Source: CAG-411 sp963643465 (GTDB lineage Bacteria > Bacillota > Clostridia > Lachnospirales > Lachnospiraceae). Taken from it: 64,000 bases of DNA. Numbering within the stretch: the stretch's first letter is position 1; each line of letters opens with the position of its first letter. Position numbers and translations under genes: made by a program. The notes under the pieces were generated by a model. The model was not told the origin of the DNA. It saw only the letters and a program-made list of their open reading frames with translations, and did not search any database. Where the stretch lies: contig CAVIJT010000001.1 in the NCBI GenBank assembly GCA_963643465.1, positions 310,001-374,000 on the forward strand. Reading direction: 5' to 3'. Positions 9,446 through 17,434 of this stretch are shown here, piece by piece.

Positions 9446-9880
9446 TTAAATGTAGTAGTTATTCCCTTTTTGGTTTTGCCATTCTAATATATCCGCCAAT
9501 GTATATTGATCCACGACTCCTTTAATTGCCTCGTTTAACTTTTCCCAAAGAGGAAGTGTCAAACATTCCTCCTGTCTTGGACAATCGTTCACAGGAAAAT
9601 CAAGACAAGTTACTGGTGCAAGACTGCCCTCTGTAAGTCGTAAAATATCACCAATTACATATTCCTCTACCTTCTTGCTTAACTTGTAGCCTCCTTGCGG
9701 ACCACGTATGGATCTTACAAATCCTGCCTTATTTAAAATTGAGACAATCTGTTCCAAATATTTATCAGAAATCCCCTGTCTTTCAGCAATTTCTTTTATA
9801 CGAACCGGACGTTCCTCTCCATATGCTGCAACATCTAGCATCAATCGTAATGCATATCTTCCTTTGGTTGAAACCATCAT
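9446..9880 (-). CDS. Rrf2-family transcriptional regulator (IscR/CymR type)
   Basis: This 144-residue protein begins MMVSTKGRYALRLMLDVA, the standard Rrf2 N-terminus. A winged helix follows with the recognition helix in GISDKYLEQIVSILN and the wing RGPQGGYKLSK. Three cysteines lie in the IscR-like loop (CLDFPVNDCPRQEECLTLP, about residues 93-109), so a metal cluster or redox sensing is possible. It starts 20 bases after cysK in the same direction. In Firmicutes the Rrf2 protein CymR represses cysteine genes together with CysK, so this is a good candidate local cysteine regulator. That role is inferred from context. Confidence 0.9.
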   Translation of the reverse strand: MMVSTKGRYALRLMLDVAAYGEERPVRIKEIAERQGISDKYLEQIVSILNKAGFVRSIRGPQGGYKLSKKVEEYVIGDILRLTEGSLAPVTCLDFPVNDCPRQEECLTLPLWEKLNEAIKGVVDQYTLADILEWQNQKGNNYYI

Positions 9881-9900
9881 AAAACGCGACCTCTTTCTTC

Positions 9901-10836
9901 TTAGTCATTAAACAATGCCGTTGACAAATAACGATCTCCGGTATCTGGAAGTAACACTACTATATTTTTTCCCTTATTCTCCGGACGTTTTGCAAGGATT
10001 TCAGCGGCACATAATGCTGCACCAGAGGAAATTCCTACCAAAATACCTTCCGCCTTTCCAAATGCTCTTCCCAATACAAACGCATCTTCATTGTCGATGG
10101 CAATTACTTCATCATAAACTTTTGTATTTAAAGTTGCTGGCACAAAACCTGCACCAATTCCCTGAATCTTATGTGGTCCTGCTGTACCTTTTGAAAGAAC
10201 CGGAGAAGTGGCAGGTTCTACTGCAACAACCTTTACCTCTGGATTTTTTTCTTTCAAATATTCGCCAATTCCAGTTATAGTACCGCCAGTACCAACACCT
10301 GCCACAAAAATATCTACTTTCCCTTGGGTATCTTCCCAAATTTCAGGACCAGTAGTTGCCTTGTGTGCCGCAGGATTTGCTGGGTTCTCAAACTGACTTG
10401 GAATAAAGGAATTTGGTGTTTCTTTTGCTAATTCCTCCGCTTTTTCAATGGCTCCCTTCATTCCTTTTGCTCCTTCTGTTAAAACCACCTCAGCACCAAA
10501 TGCTTTTAATAGATTTCTTCGCTCCACGCTCATGGTTTCTGGCATGGTTAAAATAATACGATACCCCTTAGATGCAGCAATAGATGCTAAACCAATACCC
10601 GTATTTCCACTGGTTGGCTCAATAATAACAGAACCTGAGGTTAATTTTCCGCTCTTTTCGGCTTCTGCAATCATGGATGCTGCCACACGATCTTTCACCG
10701 AACCTGCTGGATTAAAATATTCCAATTTTGTCAAAATGTTTGCATCCTCAATTCCTCTGCTTTTTGCAAAATTTTTCGCATGCAATAAAGGAGTTCCCCC
10801 TATCAATTCTGTTACACTCTCATATATTCTTGCCAT
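9901..10836 (-). CDS. cysK: Cysteine synthase A (O-acetylserine sulfhydrylase)
   Basis: This 311-residue PLP enzyme makes cysteine from O-acetylserine and sulfide. The PLP lysine is in PAGSVKDRVA (about residue 48) and the substrate loop is PTSGNTGIGLA. The phosphate-binding glycines are in VAGVGTGGTITGIGEYLK, and GISSGAALCAA is near the end. The ATG at 10836 follows AAAGGAGAATGTC. It has its own sigma-A promoter and leads an operon with the Rrf2 gene. CysE, which supplies its substrate, is encoded 1 kb away. Confidence 0.96.
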   Translation of the reverse strand: MARIYESVTELIGGTPLLHAKNFAKSRGIEDANILTKLEYFNPAGSVKDRVAASMIAEAEKSGKLTSGSVIIEPTSGNTGIGLASIAASKGYRIILTMPETMSVERRNLLKAFGAEVVLTEGAKGMKGAIEKAEELAKETPNSFIPSQFENPANPAAHKATTGPEIWEDTQGKVDIFVAGVGTGGTITGIGEYLKEKNPEVKVVAVEPATSPVLSKGTAGPHKIQGIGAGFVPATLNTKVYDEVIAIDNEDAFVLGRAFGKAEGILVGISSGAALCAAEILAKRPENKGKNIVVLLPDTGDRYLSTALFND

Positions 10837-10928
10837 AATGACATTCTCCTTTCTATTATAAACTCCATATAGTATGGTTTATAGTCGTTTTCATAGTTTA
10901 TTTATAGGAAAAGTATGTTATATTTTTT

Positions 10929-10956
10929 ATTATACTACTATTTCCCACTTTGTCAA
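10929..10956 (-). promoter_or_regulatory. Sigma-A promoter of cysK
   Basis: On the minus strand TTGACA (10951-10956) and TATAAT (10929-10934) are separated by 16 bases. The -35 hexamer overlaps the TGA stop codon of tcdA. An untranslated leader of about 85 bases follows; it contains TTCCTATAAA on the minus strand, the reverse of the ATAGGAA element in the cysE and metY promoters. Confidence 0.85.
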
Positions 10957-11675
10957 TAGGATATTGCTGTTAAATCCTTTACTACTTCAGATGCAATAAT
11001 CAAACCTGCAACCGAAGGGACAAAGGCAATCGAGCCGGGACTGACTTTTTTTGTAACAGGATCAGCCTCTCCTCCCATTGGTTTTCTTGGCTGCTCCTTG
11101 GAATATACTACTTTCAGCTTTTTGATACCTCTCTTTTTTAATTCCTGCCGCATTACACGCGCCAACGGACAAACCGACGTTTGAAAAATATCTGCAACTT
11201 CGAACCGGGTAGGATCTAACTTATTTCCTGCTCCCATACTACTAATAATAGGAGTTCCAGCCTCCTCTGCCTGCATAATAAGAGAAATCTTACCTGTCAC
11301 AGTATCAATGGCATCTACTACATAGTCATATTGGGTAAAATCAAATAATTCTTTGGTTTCCGGCAAATAAAAACAGTTATGCTCTGTGACTTTACAGTCT
11401 GGATTAATCGCTGCAATTCGCTCTTTCATTACCTGAGATTTTTCTCTTCCAATGGTATCTCTGGTGGCAATGATTTGTCGATTCAAATTAGAAACACTAA
11501 CCGTATCTTTATCTATGATATCAATGGCTCCAACCCCACTTCGAACCAACGCTTCCACTACAAAACCACCCACACCTCCAACACCAAATACAGCTACTCG
11601 AGACTGCTTCAATTTTTCTACATTTTCCTCTCCCAACAACAACTCCGTCCTTGTAAATAGTGTTTCTTCCACCAT
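10953..11675 (-). CDS. tcdA: tRNA threonylcarbamoyladenosine dehydratase (TcdA/CsdL)
   Basis: This E1-like ThiF/HesA-fold protein of about 240 residues cyclizes t6A37 in ANN-decoding tRNAs using ATP. The nucleotide-binding loop is RVAVFGVGGVGGFVVEALVRSG, followed by IDKDTVSVSNLNRQ, the adenylation-domain signature. VDAIDTV and the SSMGAGNKLDPTRF segment are TcdA hallmarks. I prefer the ATG at 11675, six bases after GGAG, over the ATG at 11687, whose ribosome site abuts it. It lies between cysE and cysK on the same strand, but promoters and a terminator on both sides suggest it is a separate unit. Confidence 0.9.
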   Translation of the reverse strand: MVEETLFTRTELLLGEENVEKLKQSRVAVFGVGGVGGFVVEALVRSGVGAIDIIDKDTVSVSNLNRQIIATRDTIGREKSQVMKERIAAINPDCKVTEHNCFYLPETKELFDFTQYDYVVDAIDTVTGKISLIMQAEEAGTPIISSMGAGNKLDPTRFEVADIFQTSVCPLARVMRQELKKRGIKKLKVVYSKEQPRKPMGGEADPVTKKVSPGSIAFVPSVAGLIIASEVVKDLTAISY

Positions 11676-11790
11676 CAATTTCTCCATTCCTTTCCCATCT
11701 TCTTGTACACAACAATATTCCTTGTCTCTATTTTTATTATCCTATTTTTTCACTATGAATTATAGTATATATTACGTTTCCCGTCAATCT

Positions 11791-11833
11791 AAAAAGAGCC
11801 ATACATGTTTCAATCCTTGTATGACTCTTTTTT
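11791..11833 (-). terminator. Intrinsic terminator after cysE
   Basis: AAAAAGAGCCATACA and TGTATGACTCTTTTTT form a stem of about 14 bp with one mismatch. It lies 15 bases past the cysE stop. Confidence 0.8.
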
Positions 11834-11847
11834 CCGTTCATTTTCAC

Positions 11848-12798
11848 TTATCTCCAAGCATCATCCTGCTCTAGCTCAGTCTTTCGAACTACCGATTGCT
11901 CTCTGTTTGTAAAAATCAATTCTTGATTTCGGATGCTAACTCTAGTTCCCGGTTCAATGGACTTTGTAACAAATGCGTTACTTCCAATGACCGCTCCCTG
12001 TCCAATCACCGTATCTCCACCAAGAATAGATGCACCAGAATAAATTACTACATCATCCTCAATCGTTGGATGACGGCGTTTTCCTTGCAACTTTTGTCCA
12101 CCTCTGGTTGATAATGCGCCTAGTGTGACTCCTTGGTATATTTTCACATTATTTCCAATTACTGTAGTCTCTCCGATTACAATTCCTGTACCATGGTCGA
12201 TAAAGAAATTTCGGCCAATGGTAGCTCCCGGATGGATGTCAATTCCTGTCTGCCAATGGGCATGTTCTGTCATAATACGTGGAATCAATGGCACACCCAT
12301 CAAAAATAATTCATGGGCAATTCGATTGACAGAAATGGCATACACTCCCGGATAAGAAAGAATAATTTCCTCTCTATAGTAGGCAGCAGGATCTCCGTCA
12401 TAGGCAGCCTCCAAATCCCCCTCCACATACTCACGAATAGCAGGAATCTTCTTAAAAAACTCCACAGAAAGTTTCTGTGCCGCCTGTGCAATCTCTTCTG
12501 GTGAAGCCCCTTGATACTCTGGTGCATAAGGAAGCGCTCTTCCAATTTGTTTATTCAAGCAAAACATCGTATCTTCAATCTGCACAGCAAAATCGTTTTC
12601 CAAGTTATAAAATTTGTAAGAACCATCACGGAAATATCCCGGATAAATAATCTTGAGCAATTTGTGCACGATCTCAATGACAATCTTTTTCTGTGGCTGA
12701 TTAAACAAGTCCATCTTGTCAATGGAACGTTCTTTCTTATAGTCCTCTAAAATATCTGACACAATGGTTCCAATTTCCTGTTCTATTATGTTAGGCAT
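11848..12798 (-). CDS. cysE: Serine O-acetyltransferase (EpsC/SrpH type)
   Basis: This 316-residue enzyme acetylates serine with acetyl-CoA, the first step of cysteine synthesis. The N-terminal half is the helical domain. The C-terminal half is a left-handed beta helix of hexapeptide repeats, with the catalytic region IDIHPGATIG and DHGTGIVIGETTVIG. The long form (over 300 residues) matches the EpsC/SrpH subfamily rather than the shorter enterobacterial CysE. The ATG at 12798 follows AAGGGAG. It has its own promoter and terminator. Confidence 0.94.
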   Translation of the reverse strand: MPNIIEQEIGTIVSDILEDYKKERSIDKMDLFNQPQKKIVIEIVHKLLKIIYPGYFRDGSYKFYNLENDFAVQIEDTMFCLNKQIGRALPYAPEYQGASPEEIAQAAQKLSVEFFKKIPAIREYVEGDLEAAYDGDPAAYYREEIILSYPGVYAISVNRIAHELFLMGVPLIPRIMTEHAHWQTGIDIHPGATIGRNFFIDHGTGIVIGETTVIGNNVKIYQGVTLGALSTRGGQKLQGKRRHPTIEDDVVIYSGASILGGDTVIGQGAVIGSNAFVTKSIEPGTRVSIRNQELIFTNREQSVVRKTELEQDDAWR

Positions 12799-12836
12799 GT
12801 TTTAACTCCCTTTCTTTCGAATTTTATTCTGTTCCT

Positions 12837-12865
12837 ATCATAATTCATTGTTAATTTTATGTCAA
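12837..12865 (-). promoter_or_regulatory. Sigma-A promoter of cysE with ATAGGAA element
   Basis: TTGACA (12860-12865) and TATGAT (12837-12842) are spaced by 17 bases on the minus strand. The -10 overlaps a TGATAGGAACAG element (12829-12840) closely matching one in the metY promoter, where a repressor would block RNA polymerase. Confidence 0.8.
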
Positions 12866-12880
12866 CGCAAAGAATTTATG

Positions 12881-12930
12881 ACAAAACAAAGCCCAAAGAA
12901 GAGAAACTCCTTTCCCTGTCTTTGGACTTC
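12881..12930 (-). terminator. Intrinsic terminator after metY
   Basis: The minus strand has AGTCCAAAGA, a 19-base loop, and TCTTTGGGC followed by TTTGTTTTG. It lies about 40 bases past the metY stop. Confidence 0.65.
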
Positions 12931-12966
12931 ATTTTCCTATATCATTTTCATTCTAAAATGACATTT

Positions 12967-14277
12967 TTATTCACTTACTGCTTTGAATGCCTCACTCAAG
13001 TCTTCCAAAATATCATCAATATGCTCTGTACCAATGGAAAGACGAATGGTATTCGGCTTAATTCCCTGATCTGCCTGTTCTTTTTCATTCAATTCTGCAT
13101 GGGTAGTAGATGCAGGATGAATCACCAATGATTTTACATCTGCTACGTTTGCAAGCAAAGAGAATAGTTCCAACTCATCAATAAACGCTTGCGCTTTCTT
13201 TGCATCTCCCTTAATTTCAAAGGTAAAAATAGAACCTCCTCCATTTGGAAAATACTTTTTATACAATCTTTGTTGCTCTGGGTCATTTGATACGGACGGA
13301 TGATTTACTTTTTCCACCAATGGCTGCTTTTGCAAAAATTCTACAACCTTCTTTGCATTTTCCACATGACGGTCCACCCGAAGCGATAACGTCTCTAAAC
13401 CTTGCAAGAAAATAAAAGCATGGATTGGAGACAAAGTTGCTCCCATATCACGAAGAAGGATGGCACGAATTCTTGTAACAAAGGCTGCCGGACCTGCTGC
13501 ATCTACAAAACTAATTCCATGGTAACTTTCATTTGGCTCAGTAAGCTGTGGAAATTTTCCAGATGCCTTCCAATCAAACGTTCCTCCATCTACAATCACA
13601 CCACCGATAGTAGTTCCATGTCCACCGATAAATTTTGTAGCAGAATGTACTACGATATCTGCTCCATACTCAATTGGACGAACTAAATATGGTGTTCCAA
13701 AAGTGTTATCAATTACTAATGGAATCTTGTGCTTATGTGCAATCTCTGCAACAGCTTCAATATCTACCACTTCAGAGTTTGGATTTCCAAGTGTCTCAAT
13801 ATAAACTGCCTTAGTATTGTCTTTAATGGCACTTTCAATCTCTTCCAAATTCAATGGGTCTACAAAAGTAGTTTCAATCTTGTAATCCACTAAAGTATGT
13901 GCCAGCAAATTGTAAGTTCCACCATAAATATTTTTTGCTACTACCAAATGATCTCCAGCTAACGCTAAATTCTGAATGGTATACGTAATAGCTGCTGCTC
14001 CGGAGGCTACCGCAAGGGCTGCTACACCACCTTCCAAAGCTGCCATTCTCTGCTCAAATACATCCTCTGTGGGATTGGTTAATCTTCCGTAAATATTACC
14101 AGCATCCTTCAAACTAAAACGGTCTGCCGCATGTTGCGAATTACGAAATACAAAAGATGAGGACTGATAAATCGGTACCGCTCTTGCATCTGTAACCGGA
14201 TCCGGATTTTCCTGTCCTACATGTAACTGCTTTGTCTCAAATCTAAATTTTCTATCTTTTCTTGCTAACTTTGCCAT
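12967..14277 (-). CDS. metY: O-acetylhomoserine aminocarboxypropyltransferase (MetY)
   Basis: This 436-residue PLP enzyme of the Cys/Met metabolism family joins O-acetylhomoserine with sulfide to give homocysteine. The N-terminus FETKQLHVGQENPDP and the motif VHSATKFIGGHG, containing the PLP lysine, are typical of the MetY branch. YGRLTNPTEDVFE and NTFGTPYLVRP are further family signatures. The ATG at 14277 follows AAGAGGTAG; an upstream ATG at 14298 has no good site. It is monocistronic with its own promoter and terminator and fits the surrounding sulfur-assimilation genes. No SAM-I riboswitch was seen in its roughly 100-base leader. Confidence 0.95.
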   Translation of the reverse strand: MAKLARKDRKFRFETKQLHVGQENPDPVTDARAVPIYQSSSFVFRNSQHAADRFSLKDAGNIYGRLTNPTEDVFEQRMAALEGGVAALAVASGAAAITYTIQNLALAGDHLVVAKNIYGGTYNLLAHTLVDYKIETTFVDPLNLEEIESAIKDNTKAVYIETLGNPNSEVVDIEAVAEIAHKHKIPLVIDNTFGTPYLVRPIEYGADIVVHSATKFIGGHGTTIGGVIVDGGTFDWKASGKFPQLTEPNESYHGISFVDAAGPAAFVTRIRAILLRDMGATLSPIHAFIFLQGLETLSLRVDRHVENAKKVVEFLQKQPLVEKVNHPSVSNDPEQQRLYKKYFPNGGGSIFTFEIKGDAKKAQAFIDELELFSLLANVADVKSLVIHPASTTHAELNEKEQADQGIKPNTIRLSIGTEHIDDILEDLSEAFKAVSE

Positions 14278-14398
14278 AATCTCTACCTCTTTCTGCAAGC
14301 ATCCTCTGCTCGTCTTTTTACTCTAATCTGTTCTTTCCGTTGGTTCTAAGCCATCGCTCAATTCATACTATTCCTATATGTTTTAACTTTGTACCCGT

Positions 14399-14427
14399 AT
14401 TATATCCAACAATTCCTATCATGTCAA
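14399..14427 (-). promoter_or_regulatory. Sigma-A promoter of metY with ATAGGAA element in the spacer
   Basis: TTGACA (14422-14427) and TATAAT (14399-14404) are separated by exactly 17 bases. The spacer contains TGATAGGAATTG (14410-14421), matching 9 of the first 9 positions of the element at the cysE promoter. Confidence 0.85.
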
Positions 14428-14482
14428 TAGGTTTTATAATATTTTTACTATGTCAGTTGCAAGAAAATCTCTTCTACACCGT

Positions 14483-15529
14483 TCATCCCTTTCTACTTAT
14501 ATAGTCTCCTCTGTTTATAACTACTTGATATCCCACGCTCTCCACTCGTTTTTCTAAACATTGCCTGCATTCTGCAGCTTCTTCCCCTGTACAAACTTTT
14601 CCATCGTATAAATCATATTTTTTTCGAACAGATTTTGGCGAAAGGTTTGGCATAACTACGTTTGCACCAGCAAGAATTCCCTTTTCCCGACCTCTTGGGT
14701 CTATGGTAGCAAGAGCGGTTGTAGCTGGTAGCAACACATTCTTTTCCATGATACGAATAAGACTCAATAAAAATAATGTTTGCTCCAACGTTCCCTGACT
14801 CTCTTTGGCAAATGGTGTTTCCTGATGTGGAATAAACGGTCCTATCCCTACCATATGCGGCTTAAGTTCATGGATAAACAAAAAGTCTTTGGTAAGCTCC
14901 TTTTCTGTCTGATATGGACTTCCTACCATAAAACCACATCCCACTTGATATCCAATATCTTTTAATGCTCGAAGACATTCCTTTCGATGTTCCAACCCCA
15001 TTTCTTTGGGATGCAATTTACCATAATGGGCTTCATCTGCTGTTTCATGGCGCAAAAGGTAACGATCTGCCCCCGCTTCAAAAAACCTTTCATAGCTTTT
15101 ATAAGACTTCTCTCCAATGGAAAGAGTTATGGCACAATCTGGATATGCAGAACGGATTGTAGCCACTAAATCAACCATCCGATCATCGTCATAATAAGGA
15201 TCTTCTCCCCCCTGTAACACAAAGGTCCGAAATCCCAATTCATATCCATCTTTACAACAGAACAAAATGTCCTCTTTGCTGAGCCGATACCGTTCTGCTG
15301 CCTTATTGTCTCTGCGAATTCCACAATACAAACAATTATTTTTACAAATATTCGTAAATTCAATCAATCCTCGAATATAAATATCTTTTCCATAAATAGA
15401 ATCCGCAATAGCTCTGGCACGAAGTGCTGCATATTCCTCATCTTCCTTGGAACGGTTCGCAATCAGATTCGCAAATTCTTCTTCCGACAAAATGCCTTCC
15501 CTCTCTAGTTTATCTATATATACTCTCAT
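14483..15529 (-). CDS. hydE: [FeFe]-hydrogenase maturase HydE (radical SAM)
   Basis: This 348-residue radical-SAM protein has the cluster motif CKNNCLYCG (CxxxCxxC) at about residue 63. FVLQGGEDPYYDDD and the GFMVGSPYQTEKE region are typical of HydE, which shares a BioB-like barrel. HydE acts with HydF and HydG to build the H cluster of [FeFe]-hydrogenases. Neither partner nor a hydrogenase is in this window. CxxC-like cysteines near the C-terminus (CRQCLEK) may bind a second cluster. The ATG at 15529 follows AAAAGGGGAAAC. It lies downstream of nadA behind a structured spacer. Confidence 0.92.
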   Translation of the reverse strand: MRVYIDKLEREGILSEEEFANLIANRSKEDEEYAALRARAIADSIYGKDIYIRGLIEFTNICKNNCLYCGIRRDNKAAERYRLSKEDILFCCKDGYELGFRTFVLQGGEDPYYDDDRMVDLVATIRSAYPDCAITLSIGEKSYKSYERFFEAGADRYLLRHETADEAHYGKLHPKEMGLEHRKECLRALKDIGYQVGCGFMVGSPYQTEKELTKDFLFIHELKPHMVGIGPFIPHQETPFAKESQGTLEQTLFLLSLIRIMEKNVLLPATTALATIDPRGREKGILAGANVVMPNLSPKSVRKKYDLYDGKVCTGEEAAECRQCLEKRVESVGYQVVINRGDYISRKG

Positions 15530-15568
15530 TTCGTTTCCCCTTTTTTATTATTCTTACTATTCATAGAG

Positions 15569-15650
15569 AAAAACAGCCAGATAAATGAGGTACCCATAGT
15601 TAGATTTTAGGTCTAACTTTTTGGTCCTTTCCAAATATCTAGCTGTTTTT
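15569..15650. terminator. Branched hairpin between nadA and hydE, probable bidirectional terminator
   Basis: Outer arms AAACAGCCAGATA and TATCTAGCTGTTT pair over 12 bp with one mismatch. They enclose a separate small hairpin (GTTAGA at 15599-15604, TCTAAC at 15612-15617). T-runs lie on both sides. It most likely ends nadA transcription on the minus strand. A regulated readthrough into hydE is possible but not shown. Confidence 0.6.
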
Positions 15651-15658
15651 TAACTGCT

Positions 15659-16558
15659 TTATTTTGCTAAGTCTAACATACGCTCTAATGGTGCATTTGC
15701 TTTCAGACGCATTTCTTCTTCCATAGAAACTTCCGGAGCAAGGTTTTCTAATGCCTCTTTCACTCCCTCTAATGTAATACGCTTCATGTTTGGACAAAAC
15801 TGTCTATGTCCTACGGAATAAAACTTTTTGTCCGGATTTTTCTGCTCTAATTCATAGAATACACCCATCTCCGTACAAATAATAAACTTTTTGGCATCAC
15901 TGGCTGTGGCAAAATCAATAATCTCTGATGTACTTCCTACAAAATCAGAAATCTCTACCACATCTTCTGTACATTCCGGATGTGTCAAAATCAACGCGTC
16001 CGGATGTGCTTCTTTTGCCTTAACTACATCCTCTTTATAAATACTCTTATGAACATGACAGAAACCATCGTTAAAAATAAATTCTTTGTCCGGCATCTGC
16101 TTTGCCACAAAACGAGCAAGGTTATTGTCTGGAATAAAGAAAATATGCTTATTTGGCAATTTTTCTACTACGCGAACTGCATTGGAGGAAGTAACACAAA
16201 CATCCGATTCTGCCTTAATCTCCGCAGTAGAATTTACATAACAGACTACCGCCACATCCGGATATTCTTTGCGTACTTCATGGATGCGAGAAATGTCTAC
16301 CATATGTGCCATCGGACAATCTGCATATTCATCTGCCATGACTACACGTTTTCCCGGATTCAAAATCTTTGCACTCTCTCCCATAAAAGATACACCACAG
16401 AATAAAATATTCTGCTGAGTTACTTCTTTTGCTTTCTTTGCAAGGAAATAGGAATCTCCTACAAAATCAGCCAGTTCCTGCACTGCTCCATCCACATAGT
16501 AGTGAGCTAAAATCACAACATCTTTTTCCTCTTTCAAACGCTTAATTTCTTCTATCAT
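15659..16558 (-). CDS. nadA: Quinolinate synthase A
   Basis: This 299-residue 4Fe-4S enzyme condenses iminoaspartate with dihydroxyacetone phosphate to quinolinate in NAD synthesis. VVILAHYYVDGAVQELADFVGDS is the family N-terminus. Conserved cysteines lie in ADCPMA, HPECTEDV and QFCPNM, the usual three cluster ligands. The ATG at 16558 has a strong AAAGGAG six bases upstream and gives the standard length of about 300 residues, whereas the longest reading frame starts at 16624 without such a site. The usual partners nadB and nadC are not in the window. Confidence 0.94.
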   Translation of the reverse strand: MIEEIKRLKEEKDVVILAHYYVDGAVQELADFVGDSYFLAKKAKEVTQQNILFCGVSFMGESAKILNPGKRVVMADEYADCPMAHMVDISRIHEVRKEYPDVAVVCYVNSTAEIKAESDVCVTSSNAVRVVEKLPNKHIFFIPDNNLARFVAKQMPDKEFIFNDGFCHVHKSIYKEDVVKAKEAHPDALILTHPECTEDVVEISDFVGSTSEIIDFATASDAKKFIICTEMGVFYELEQKNPDKKFYSVGHRQFCPNMKRITLEGVKEALENLAPEVSMEEEMRLKANAPLERMLDLAK

Positions 16559-16741
16559 GGTATTCTCCTTTATCAAGGTCAGTTCCTGCATCGCTGTGAA
16601 ACCATCTCTTTCTTTTGTTTCCATACTAAAATAGCAATGCCGTTACCGATAAAAATCTTCATTGGTTCTTGTTTATTTTAAAGACCAGATGAACATTTGT
16701 CAATGGAAACACATCCAGTTCCCCTAAATTTCATCCTTATC

Positions 16742-16771
16742 GTTACAGTTCACAGATATGTGAACTGTAAC
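16742..16771 (-). terminator. Perfect 13-bp palindrome after the tyrosine phosphatase gene
   Basis: GTTACAGTTCACA (16742-16754), a 4-base loop, and TGTGAACTGTAAC (16759-16771) sit 3 bases past the stop of the phosphatase. No T-run follows on the minus strand, so terminator function is uncertain. A protein-binding palindrome is an alternative. Confidence 0.4.
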
Positions 16772-16774
16772 TCC

Positions 16775-17254
16775 TTATCCTATCAACCCTTCTGAAGCTA
16801 AATATTCTAAAAATCCCTCACATCCAGCTAACACATCTTCATAAGTAGCATCAAAATTCCCGGTATACCAAGGGTCTGCTACATCCCTCCCACTGTCTGC
16901 AAAGGATAGCATTTTATATATTTTCCCATCAGGATCTCCCCCTACAATTCGATTCATATTGCGAATATTGGCAGTATCCATCCCAATAAGATAGTCATAA
17001 TAATCATAATCTGAAGCCTTTAATTGAATAGCTCTTTTACCCTCACAGCCAATCCCATGTTTTGCCAATTCTGCCTTAGCTGGCGGATAAACCGGATTTC
17101 CTATACCGTTCCAGATTTCTTCTGTACTGGTGGCTGCCGAGGCAATTTGGAATTGGTCGGCAATACCACGCTTTGATACCATATCTTTTAAAACAAATTC
17201 AGCCATTGGGGAACGGCAGATGTTGCCGTGGCAAACGAATAGAACTTTTATCAT
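16775..17254 (-). CDS. Low-molecular-weight protein tyrosine phosphatase
   Basis: This 159-residue protein has the P-loop VCHGNICRSPMAE (CX5R with the nucleophilic Cys at residue 8) and the general acid Asp in DPWYTGNFDATYEDV. Both are diagnostic of the LMW-PTP family, which dephosphorylates phosphotyrosine or related phosphate esters. Length is standard. The ATG at 17254 follows AAGGAG. It is the last ordinary chromosomal gene before the ICE integrase, and its upstream region is where the element seems to have inserted, so its native promoter may have been replaced. Confidence 0.93.
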   Translation of the reverse strand: MIKVLFVCHGNICRSPMAEFVLKDMVSKRGIADQFQIASAATSTEEIWNGIGNPVYPPAKAELAKHGIGCEGKRAIQLKASDYDYYDYLIGMDTANIRNMNRIVGGDPDGKIYKMLSFADSGRDVADPWYTGNFDATYEDVLAGCEGFLEYLASEGLIG

Positions 17255-17393
17255 ATATCTTAAACTCCTTGAAAATTCTAATTTTCCTTGATTTTACGCC
17301 ATTTCTGCGGCATTTTCTGATAGAATGTTTTCTTCCATTTTGTCGCATATGATGGCATAAATTAGTATATTTTGTCCTTCAAATTTAGTAAAA

Positions 17394-17424
17394 TTTTAGT
17401 AAAATGAATTTCATTTTACTAAAA
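17394..17424 (-). terminator. 13-bp inverted repeat downstream of int (terminator or ICE end)
   Basis: TTTTAGTAAAATG (17394-17406) and CATTTTACTAAAA (17412-17424) form a perfect hairpin with a 5-base loop, 10 bases past the int stop, followed by TTTTACT on the minus strand. The decamer TTTAGTAAAA is repeated just outside (17384-17393). It could serve as the int terminator, or the repeats could be integrase arm-binding sites at the element end. Confidence 0.5.
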
Positions 17425-17434
17425 CGCATTTTGT

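Noticed and set aside
14278..14482. SAM riboswitch upstream of metY
   Set aside because: The roughly 100-base leader lacks the conserved SAM-I core and is too short; only a promoter is seen.
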